Assembly (NCBI GenBank): GCA_017608725.1
Contig: JAFCFG010000068.1
Coordinates: 1-5,964, forward strand
DNA: 5,964 nt
Origin: Candidatus Iainarchaeum sp.
Lineage (GTDB): Archaea > Iainarchaeota > Iainarchaeia > Iainarchaeales > GCA-2688035
Direction of reading: 5' to 3'
The notes below the pieces were generated by a model. It searched no databases and had not been told where the DNA came from. It was given only the letters and a program-made list of their open reading frames with translations. Positions 1 to 5,163 of the stretch are shown here, piece by piece. The translations under genes were made by a program, and so were the position numbers. Numbering within the stretch: position 1 is the first letter of the stretch; each line of letters starts with the position of its first letter.

Positions 1-33
1 GAACATGAATTTAAACTGCAGGGGAAAAGTTAA
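1..33 (+). CDS. Possible C-terminal tail of an upstream gene (partial)
   Basis: Frame 1 is open from the window edge and reads EHEFKLQGKS before a TAA at 31-33. That stop lies directly before the GGTGA ribosome-binding motif of the signal peptidase gene, the spacing expected inside an operon. Frame 2 is also open, to a stop at 53-55, and would end ...KVKVKKNGL with an overlap into the peptidase gene, so the frame is uncertain. Too little is visible to name a function. Confidence 0.3.
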   Translation, partial: EHEFKLQGKS

Positions 34-38
34 GGTGA
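34..38 (+). promoter_or_regulatory. Ribosome-binding site of the signal peptidase gene
   Basis: GGTGA lies six bases before the ATG at 45. It matches the archaeal anti-Shine-Dalgarno sequence at the 16S rRNA 3' end and supports ATG 45 as the start. No TATA-like box is visible in the 33 bases upstream, which fits translation from an internal position in a transcript. Confidence 0.6.
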
Positions 39-44
39 AGAAAA

Positions 45-950
45 ATGGGCTTTAAGGAAATAAGGAAAAAGATGCAGTGGCTTGACCCTTTTACCTATGT
101 TGACAGGCTGGTTATTGCAAGAACAGATAATTTGGGCAAGGAAAAGAAGCACGCTATATTCCTTTTCTGCTTGTTGTTCCTTGCAGCAGCGTTCCTCGGC
201 CTTGTTCCAATGGCTGCAAACGCGCTTCCCCTGCTGGTTGTTTTGATTGCAATCCTGGGCATTTTCTATTACAGCAACAGAAAGGAGGGCCTTGACTGGG
301 CAATATACATTTCCTTTGCCTTCGCCTTTGCATGGATTCTCTTCACCGGAATTGGCTTACTGCTTGGAACAAACAGCCCAATGGTGATTGTTTTAAGCGG
401 TAGCATGGAACCGTTGTACCACAGGGGGGATGTGATAATACTGCAGGGGACAGATGCAGCTGGTTTGCAAGGCAAAGAAGTGCAGTTGAACAGGGAAACA
501 CTGGCTGAAGTACCGCTTTCCTCCTTTGCTGAACTGATTTACTCAGACAGCCAGGAGCCCCAAATTGAAAAGATTTCCTTTCCAGCAACAGGCCAAACGG
601 TTGATATAACGAAACAGGGCAGTATTGTGGTTTACTGGAGTTTGCTTCGAAAGCAGCCCATAATCCACAGGGTTGTTGCAAAACTGCATGTGGCAGACGG
701 CACCTATGTTCTAACAAAGGGCGACAGCATTCAAAATTCAACCATTGACCAGGACTGCGGGCCGGTTGATGGTTTGGGAAGGCCTAGCAAGAACTGCATT
801 CAGCTTTATCCAGTAAAGGTGGAAGAGCTGCAGGGCAAGGCAGTGTTGCAAATTCCGTTTGTTGGCTGTTTCAAGTTGTGGCTTTTGGATGATTTGGGCA
901 GCCTAATTACAAAAGGCAGGCTTCCAAGCGATTTCAGTGGAATCTGCTAG
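45..950 (+). CDS. Signal peptidase I, archaeal/ER Sec11-like (S26B) membrane serine protease
   Basis: The 301-residue membrane protein should cleave signal peptides from Sec-exported proteins on the outer face of the cytoplasmic membrane. After a charged N-terminus there are three hydrophobic stretches, roughly residues 37-57, 60-77 and 85-108. The catalytic box follows: LSGSMEP at 117-123, with nucleophile Ser120 in the S-M context. IIHRV at 206-210 supplies His208, the general base that replaces the bacterial Lys in archaeal and ER enzymes. TKGDS at 224-228 supplies the conserved Asp227, and Asp235 may be the second conserved Asp. QGKAVLQIPFVG (263-274) resembles the usual GKxxxxIPxxG box. 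The Ser-to-His spacing (88 residues) is long compared with Sec11, about 40 as I recall, so the protein seems to carry an insert around 140-190. Cys238 and Cys251 flank a loop that could be disulfide-bonded. The start is supported by a GGTGA motif. The 3' end overlaps the convergent gene. Confidence 0.88.
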   Translation: MGFKEIRKKMQWLDPFTYVDRLVIARTDNLGKEKKHAIFLFCLLFLAAAFLGLVPMAANALPLLVVLIAILGIFYYSNRKEGLDWAIYISFAFAFAWILFTGIGLLLGTNSPMVIVLSGSMEPLYHRGDVIILQGTDAAGLQGKEVQLNRETLAEVPLSSFAELIYSDSQEPQIEKISFPATGQTVDITKQGSIVVYWSLLRKQPIIHRVVAKLHVADGTYVLTKGDSIQNSTIDQDCGPVDGLGRPSKNCIQLYPVKVEELQGKAVLQIPFVGCFKLWLLDDLGSLITKGRLPSDFSGIC

Positions 951-1449
951 GTGCTGTCCTGTTTCCAAGTTCTCTTTCGATTATTTCCAGGTGCTTGCTG
1001 GCACTGTTTAGAAATGAGCTGATTCTTCCAACAGGCCCAACCCCTGTCCTAGCGGTGTGCACAGCAGTTTCCACCGGGTTGAAAATAAATCTCTCCAGTT
1101 GCGAAACCTCTGGATGGAAGCTCTCAAACCAGGGCTCTGCAAATTTTTCGAATTCTCCAATGGCTTGGCCTAGCTCCTTCCTTTTCTCCAAAAGCCTGTG
1201 TTTTACCCGTTTTTCTTTTGCTAGGTTAACCTTTACTTTTTTGCCTGCATGCAGTGAAGCTAAAATGTTAGCCAGCCTTTCATTGAATTTTTCTGCCCTT
1301 TCCGCTGTTTTGTCTACATCCCCCAAAATCCGCAAGATCCTGTGCTTCATTTTCAGCCTAATTGCAATTCTTTTTTTCAAGGGCAGCATTCTGTATTTTT
1401 TAGAAAAGTACTTCCTGGGAATTCTTCCAATCCTGTATCTTCCTGGCAT
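934..1449 (-). CDS. Small basic hypothetical protein, divergent from pcna
   Basis: I do not recognise this 171-residue protein. The first 42 residues contain 16 Lys/Arg and no Asp or Glu, which suggests contact with nucleic acid or another polyanion. Residues about 43-105 are rich in Lys, Glu and Leu and should be helical, possibly coiled coil. The C-terminal third (about 105-171) is mixed and holds an FNPVETAVHTARTG stretch. There is no signal peptide or membrane segment. The minus strand is preferred over the overlapping plus-strand reading at 995-1456, because the latter is Ser/Phe/Leu-rich with many Cys and Pro, as antisense frames often are. A TATA-like element lies 25-40 bases upstream of the ATG, and no Shine-Dalgarno motif is seen, so the message may have a very short leader. 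Met21 is an alternative start that would remove half of the basic region. The 3' end overlaps the signal peptidase gene by 17 bp. Confidence 0.65.
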   Translation of the reverse strand: MPGRYRIGRIPRKYFSKKYRMLPLKKRIAIRLKMKHRILRILGDVDKTAERAEKFNERLANILASLHAGKKVKVNLAKEKRVKHRLLEKRKELGQAIGEFEKFAEPWFESFHPEVSQLERFIFNPVETAVHTARTGVGPVGRISSFLNSASKHLEIIERELGNRTAPSRFH

Positions 1450-1474
1450 GCTTTAAAATACTTGCCCTTCCAAG

Positions 1475-1489
1475 CTTTTATTATTTCCG
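1475..1489 (-). promoter_or_regulatory. Putative archaeal promoter (BRE/TATA) for the basic hypothetical gene
   Basis: Read on the minus strand this is CGGAAATAATAAAAG, a purine-rich BRE-like CGGAAA followed by an A/T-rich TATA-like core. Transcription starting about 25 bases downstream would begin near 1455, a few bases before the ATG at 1449, so the transcript would be nearly leaderless. A second AT-rich motif (TATTTTAAA, minus strand, about 1451-1459) is too close to the ATG to act as its TATA box. Confidence 0.35.
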
Positions 1490-1512
1490 CTTTTTTCTTT
1501 TCTTGCAGAATA

Positions 1513-1528
1513 GCATTTTAAATTTAAT
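1513..1528 (+). promoter_or_regulatory. Putative archaeal TATA promoter of pcna
   Basis: GCATTTTAAATTTAA is a TATA-like element about 30-35 bases before the pcna ATG. It is preceded by a pyrimidine tract at 1491-1504. Start of transcription would fall near 1547, leaving a leader of around ten bases. The purine-rich GGGGAAGGT just before the ATG (1546-1554) is only a weak match to an archaeal ribosome-binding site. Confidence 0.45.
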
Positions 1529-1555
1529 TGAACAGAATTCTTTTCGGGGAAGGTA

Positions 1556-2302
1556 ATGGAACTTGTTTTGGAAAGGGCAGCTGATTTGCAGAGGAGCATT
1601 GAAGCAATAGCTGTTCTGATTGATGAGGCAGAATTCCTTGCAGACGAGAAAGGCCTTACTTTGAAGGCAACAGACCCAAGCCAGATTTCAATGGTTGATT
1701 TCCTCCTTGAGAAGAAGGCATTCAAGAAGTTTGATGTAAAGCAGGGAACAAGAATCGGCCTTGATTTGGATTACCTGAGGCAGATTATGAGCAGGGCAAA
1801 GGCAGGAGACCAGCTTACTATAGGGCTGGCTGACAACGACAACAGGCTCCATGTTCGCTTCAAAGGCATTGGAACAAGGAACTTTCAGGTTCCGCTTATT
1901 GACATCAGCTCTGCTGAGTTGCCAAACCCAAAAATCGAGTTCGATGCAGTTGTCAAATTGAAGGCGCCTGTTCTGCAGGATGCCCTGAAAGACGCTTCCT
2001 TAATAAGTTCACATGTTTCAATAGGGGTTGCCAAGGACAGGTTCTTTGTAAAGGCAGACAGCAGCAAAGGGAACCTGCACAATGAAACAGAGAAGGACAA
2101 AAAGAATTTGGTTGAATTAAATGCATCAAAAGAGGTATCAAGCATGTTTCCCCTGGATTACCTTCAGGACATGCTAAAAGCAGCAAGCAGCGAAACAGTG
2201 GTTGAATTGAAGCTGAAGAACAACGCGCCAGTGGAACTAAACTACCAAATTGGTGACGCCCAAATTACCTACTTGTTAGCTCCAAGAATAGAATCCGAGT
2301 AA
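1556..2302 (+). CDS. pcn: DNA polymerase sliding clamp (PCNA)
   Basis: PCNA forms a trimeric ring around DNA and tethers replicative polymerase, FEN1, ligase and other PIP-box proteins. The 248-residue length is typical of archaeal clamps. The sequence follows the two-domain PCNA fold: the N-terminal domain holds the ATDPSQ segment at 38-43 (usually M/A-DPS), then VPLID at 112-116 leads into the interdomain connecting loop (about 116-130). The second domain begins with AVVKLKAPVLQDALKDASLIS (about 131-151) and ends in LLAPRIESE (240-248), the usual PCNA C-terminal APxxE motif that helps form the PIP-binding pocket. No Cys residue is present. The gene has its own TATA-like element and is divergent from the basic hypothetical gene, with 106 bp between the two starts. 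The stop is 70 bp before coaBC, which seems to have its own promoter, so pcna is probably a separate transcript or only partly co-transcribed. Confidence 0.95.
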   Translation: MELVLERAADLQRSIEAIAVLIDEAEFLADEKGLTLKATDPSQISMVDFLLEKKAFKKFDVKQGTRIGLDLDYLRQIMSRAKAGDQLTIGLADNDNRLHVRFKGIGTRNFQVPLIDISSAELPNPKIEFDAVVKLKAPVLQDALKDASLISSHVSIGVAKDRFFVKADSSKGNLHNETEKDKKNLVELNASKEVSSMFPLDYLQDMLKAASSETVVELKLKNNAPVELNYQIGDAQITYLLAPRIESE

Positions 2303-2330
2303 TTCGACAATTACCTGAAAACTCCCTTTT

Positions 2331-2347
2331 CAAAAGCCATTTAAACA
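2331..2347 (+). promoter_or_regulatory. Putative promoter of the CoA operon (leaderless)
   Basis: ATTTAAACA at 2339-2347 is a TATA-like core preceded by CAAAAGCC, a possible BRE. Its centre is about 30 bases before the coaBC ATG at 2373, and no ribosome-binding motif lies between them. That spacing is what a leaderless archaeal mRNA would show. The rest of the 70 bp gap holds only a weak CCCTTTT run (2324-2330) after pcna, which could be a poor U-tract terminator. Confidence 0.45.
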
Positions 2348-2372
2348 ATAGCTTACAAAAAGATGTTTTGAA

Positions 2373-3548
2373 ATGCTTTCTCTTAAAGGCAGGAAAATAA
2401 TTGTGTGCGTTACAGGCAGCGTTGCAGCTACTGAAACCCCAAAGCTTGTCAGAGAGCTCATAAGAAAAGGTGCAAGCGTTTTCTGTGTAATGAGCAAAAG
2501 CGCTACTGGAATAATTCACCCAGATGTCCTGCAATGGGCATCTGGCCACGATGTTGTAACACAGATAACCGGTAAGGTGGAGCATGTAAAGCTTGCAGGG
2601 GCTGTTCCAGAAAAAGCAGATGCAGTTGTTGTTGCCCCGTGCACTGCAAACACAATTGGAAAAATAGCAAATGCAATTGATGACACTGCTGTTACAACTG
2701 TTGTGACAACCGCGTTTGGTTCGGGAATCCCAATAATGGTTGTTCCGGCAATGCACATCTCAATGTACAGGCACCCAATTGTTCTGGAGAACCTTGCCAA
2801 ACTGAAAAAATTCAAGGTAACAGTGGTTGCTCCAAGGGAAGAGGAAGGGAAAGCAAAGTTTCCAAGCATTAGCAGGGTTGTAAGCGGAATCGAAATGTTG
2901 TTCATGGAAAAAGACCTGTTTGGCAAGAAAATCCTTGTTACGGCCGGTGCAACAGTTGAGGACATTGACAGCGTAAGGTATATCAGCAACAGAAGCAGCG
3001 GCAAAATGGGCATATGGCTTGCAGAGCAGGCTTACGCCAGAGGCGCTGATGTTACTTTGGTTAGGGGCAATACCTTGGTTGAGCCAGCCTACCCAATGAA
3101 AGACATAAAAGTTAAAAGTGCAAAAGAGATGTTTAATGCAATAAAAGAAAACATTAATGTTGACATTGTAGTGCATGCCGCAGCAGTCAGTGATTACACT
3201 GTTGAAAAGCAGAGTGGAAAAATCAGCACCAAAAGCAGCCTTGCGTTGGAGCTGACGCCTGCAACCAAGATTCTGGAAAAAATAAAGAAATTGAACAAAA
3301 GGGCTTTTTTAATTGGATTCAAGGCAGAGTACAATGTAACAAAAGAGCAGCTTGTTGAAAAGGCGTTCAAGAAATTGAAAGCAGCAAAAGCTGACCTGAT
3401 TATTGCAAACGACATAGGAAGGCAAGACAGGGGCATAGGCAGCGACAACAACGAGGTTTATGTTGTTGACCCAAAGAAACGCGTAACGCATTTTGGATTG
3501 GAGCACAAGAGGCTTATTGCAAACAAGATTCTGGACTTGGTAAAATGA
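2373..3548 (+). CDS. coaBC: Bifunctional phosphopantothenate-cysteine ligase / phosphopantothenoylcysteine decarboxylase (CoaBC), archaeal type
   Basis: The enzyme couples 4'-phosphopantothenate with cysteine (CoaB) and decarboxylates the product with FMN (CoaC) to give 4'-phosphopantetheine. The CoaC domain (about 1-180) has VTGSVAA at 13-19 for FMN binding, the catalytic His71 in VEHVKLAG, APCTANTIGKIA at 88-99, and a PAMH segment at 125-128. Bacterial enzymes have PAMN there, and they carry a catalytic Cys in an ACGxxGxGRM clamp. That clamp is absent here: the corresponding part reads APREEEGKAKF (153-163). From memory, archaeal homologues share these changes. The CoaB domain (about 184-391) has VTAGAT (189-194), VRYISNRSSGKMG (201-213, with Asn206 as the likely acyl-cytidylate-stabilising residue), AAAVSDY (269-275), Lys283 and GSDNNEV (356-362). 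The length, 391, is close to the usual 400. This is the first gene of the operon. Its TGA overlaps the panB ATG. Confidence 0.94.
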   Translation: MLSLKGRKIIVCVTGSVAATETPKLVRELIRKGASVFCVMSKSATGIIHPDVLQWASGHDVVTQITGKVEHVKLAGAVPEKADAVVVAPCTANTIGKIANAIDDTAVTTVVTTAFGSGIPIMVVPAMHISMYRHPIVLENLAKLKKFKVTVVAPREEEGKAKFPSISRVVSGIEMLFMEKDLFGKKILVTAGATVEDIDSVRYISNRSSGKMGIWLAEQAYARGADVTLVRGNTLVEPAYPMKDIKVKSAKEMFNAIKENINVDIVVHAAAVSDYTVEKQSGKISTKSSLALELTPATKILEKIKKLNKRAFLIGFKAEYNVTKEQLVEKAFKKLKAAKADLIIANDIGRQDRGIGSDNNEVYVVDPKKRVTHFGLEHKRLIANKILDLVK

Positions 3549-4312
3549 AGAAATTTGACTTTTCCGGTTTGAGGGAAAAGAAAAAAATAGTTATGCTCAC
3601 AGCCTACGATTGCCAGATGGCAAAGCTGTTGGACGAAACAGGCATTGACCTGATTCTTGTTGGGGATAGCCTTGGCATGGTTGTTCTTGGCCTTAAAGAC
3701 ACAAAGAATGTTTCAATGGGGCAAATGCTGCACCACACAGGGGCTGTTGCAAGCTCTGTTAAGAACACACCAGTAATTGCTGACATGCCTGCGCATTCCT
3801 GCGACACTGTAGACACTGCACTGCATAATGCAAAATTGCTTTTGGGTGCAGGGGCAGATGCAGTAAAGATTGAGGGAAACAAGCAAGAGGCAATAAAGGC
3901 CCTGCTTGAAGAGAGAATTCCTGTTATGGGGCATCTTGGCTTGCTGCCCCAGACAGCAGAGCAGTATTGCGTCCAGGGAAGGGACAAGGGCAAAGCAGAG
4001 GAAATTTTTCAGGATGCGGTTGCCTTGGCTAATTTGGGAGTATTTGCAATAGTTCTTGAGTGTGTTCCAACAGCGCTTGCGAAAAGAATCACCGACAGCA
4101 TTGCAGTGCCAACAGTCGGGATTGGCGCCGGCATGCACTGCAGTGGCCAAGTGCTTGTAATAAACGATTTGCTTGGCTTGGACCCTGGCTTTAAACCAAA
4201 GTTTGTGAAAAGGTATGCAGAGCTTGCTGAAGAGATAAAGGGTGCTGTTTCAAAGTTCAAGCAAGATGTGTTGAATGAGCGCTTTCCAGACAAAGAGCAT
4301 TCGTTTTATTAG
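3545..4312 (+). CDS. panB: 3-methyl-2-oxobutanoate hydroxymethyltransferase (ketopantoate hydroxymethyltransferase)
   Basis: PanB transfers a hydroxymethyl group from 5,10-methylene-tetrahydrofolate (or tetrahydromethanopterin) to 2-oxoisovalerate, giving ketopantoate, the first committed step to pantothenate. The TIM-barrel sequence runs over 255 residues, close to the family's 260-280. Metal and substrate residues are visible: Asp41 in VGDSLG, Asp80 in IADMP and Glu110 in VKIEG. Their spacing matches E. coli Asp45, Asp84 and Glu114. The proposed catalytic Glu is Glu172 in LECVP (171-175), and GIGAG follows, as usual. The segment after GHLGLLPQ (129-136) reads TAEQYCVQGR and is about three residues shorter than the usual form with GGYKVQG. 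The ATG overlaps the coaBC stop as ATGA, so translation is probably coupled. The protein ends FPDKEHSFY. Confidence 0.95.
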   Translation: MKKFDFSGLREKKKIVMLTAYDCQMAKLLDETGIDLILVGDSLGMVVLGLKDTKNVSMGQMLHHTGAVASSVKNTPVIADMPAHSCDTVDTALHNAKLLLGAGADAVKIEGNKQEAIKALLEERIPVMGHLGLLPQTAEQYCVQGRDKGKAEEIFQDAVALANLGVFAIVLECVPTALAKRITDSIAVPTVGIGAGMHCSGQVLVINDLLGLDPGFKPKFVKRYAELAEEIKGAVSKFKQDVLNERFPDKEHSFY

Positions 4313-4315
4313 TTA

Positions 4316-4321
4316 GGGTGA
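4316..4321 (+). promoter_or_regulatory. panC: Ribosome-binding site that decides the panC start
   Basis: GGGTGA lies five bases before the ATG at 4327. The upstream in-frame GTG at 4318 falls inside this motif, so it is unlikely to be the start. The motif is the same GGTGA seen before the signal peptidase gene. Confidence 0.6.
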
Positions 4322-4326
4322 AGGGC

Positions 4327-5163
4327 ATGCGAATAGTAAAGGGCGTTGGGGAAATGCAGAATTTTTCCAGGGAGCAAAGGGCAAAGGGCAGGACAATAGG
4401 GCTTGTTCCAACAATGGGCTTTTTGCATGAAGGGCATTTGAGCCTTGTCAGAGAAGCAGTAAAGCAATGTGATTGCACCGTAGTAAGCATTTTTGTAAAC
4501 CCAACACAGTTTGGCCCAAACGAAGACCTTGATTCCTACCCAAGGGATTTTGAAAGGGACAAAAAACTTTGTGAAAAAGAAAAAGTTGACGCAATCTTCT
4601 TTCCCCAGGAACAAGAGATGTATAAAAAGCCTTTGACCTTTGTAGAGGTCAAAGAGCTTAGCAGGCTTCTCTGTGGAAAAAGCAGGCCAACCCATTTCCA
4701 GGGTGTTACCACAGTTGTTGCAAAGTTGTTCAACATAGTGAGGCCCCACAGGGCTTACTTTGGGCTGAAGGATTTTCAGCAGTTTGTAATAATAAAAAAA
4801 ATGGTTGATGACCTGAATTTTGATTTAGAGTTAGTGGGCTGCCCCATTGTGAGGGAAAGGGACGGCCTTGCTATGAGCAGCAGAAACCACTACCTAAGCC
4901 CAGAGGAAAGGAAGCAGGCCGTTGTTTTAAACAGGGCTTTATCCAAAGCCCAGAAAATGTTTGGCAGCGGCGAAAAAAACCCAAGAAAGGTGAGGAAAGC
5001 CGTTCTTGATTGCATAGCTGCAACAAGCAGCAGGGTTGATTACGTTGAGATAGTAGACTCTGAATCTTTGCAGCCGGTTCAGGAAATTAAAAAAGGCAAT
5101 CTCATTGCCCTGGCTGTTTTTTTCGGCAAAACCAGGTTAATTGACAACAGGTTATTTGAATGA
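4327..5163 (+). CDS. panC: Pantothenate synthetase (pantoate-beta-alanine ligase), bacterial type
   Basis: PanC activates pantoate with ATP as pantoyl-adenylate and joins it to beta-alanine, releasing AMP. The Met start at 4327 gives 278 residues, near the E. coli length of 283. All landmark motifs are present: PTMGFLHEGH (28-37) with the HxGH nucleotide-binding pair His34/His37, FVNPTQFGPNEDL (56-68), HFQGVTTVVAKLFNIV (123-138), FGLKDFQQ (145-152), the AMSSRN loop (182-187, equivalent of KMSKS), and the C-terminal TRLIDN (269-274). The GTG at 4318 would add three residues but lies in the ribosome-binding site. The gene follows panB after 14 bp, and its TGA overlaps the next ATG. Most archaea lack this enzyme and use the unrelated phosphopantothenate synthetase, so its presence in an archaeal-looking locus is notable. 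Codon use is like that of the neighbours, so a transfer, if there was one, was not recent. Confidence 0.95.
   Translation: MRIVKGVGEMQNFSREQRAKGRTIGLVPTMGFLHEGHLSLVREAVKQCDCTVVSIFVNPTQFGPNEDLDSYPRDFERDKKLCEKEKVDAIFFPQEQEMYKKPLTFVEVKELSRLLCGKSRPTHFQGVTTVVAKLFNIVRPHRAYFGLKDFQQFVIIKKMVDDLNFDLELVGCPIVRERDGLAMSSRNHYLSPEERKQAVVLNRALSKAQKMFGSGEKNPRKVRKAVLDCIAATSSRVDYVEIVDSESLQPVQEIKKGNLIALAVFFGKTRLIDNRLFE

Noticed and set aside
995..1456. Plus-strand open frame of 153 codons opposite the basic hypothetical gene
   Set aside because: Its composition (Ser, Phe, Leu, Cys, Pro rich) is that of an antisense frame. There is no ribosome-binding site, and the minus-strand frame has a plausible charge pattern and promoter.
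1491..1504. T-rich run resembling an archaeal terminator
   Set aside because: No plus-strand gene ends nearby. It lies between two divergent promoters and is more likely part of the promoter region.
2265..3176. Several minus-strand open frames opposite coaBC
   Set aside because: They are rich in Cys, Ser, His and Asn, match no family and lie fully opposite a well-supported gene.
4318..4320. GTG as the panC start
   Set aside because: It falls inside the GGGTGA ribosome-binding motif, which is correctly spaced for the ATG at 4327.
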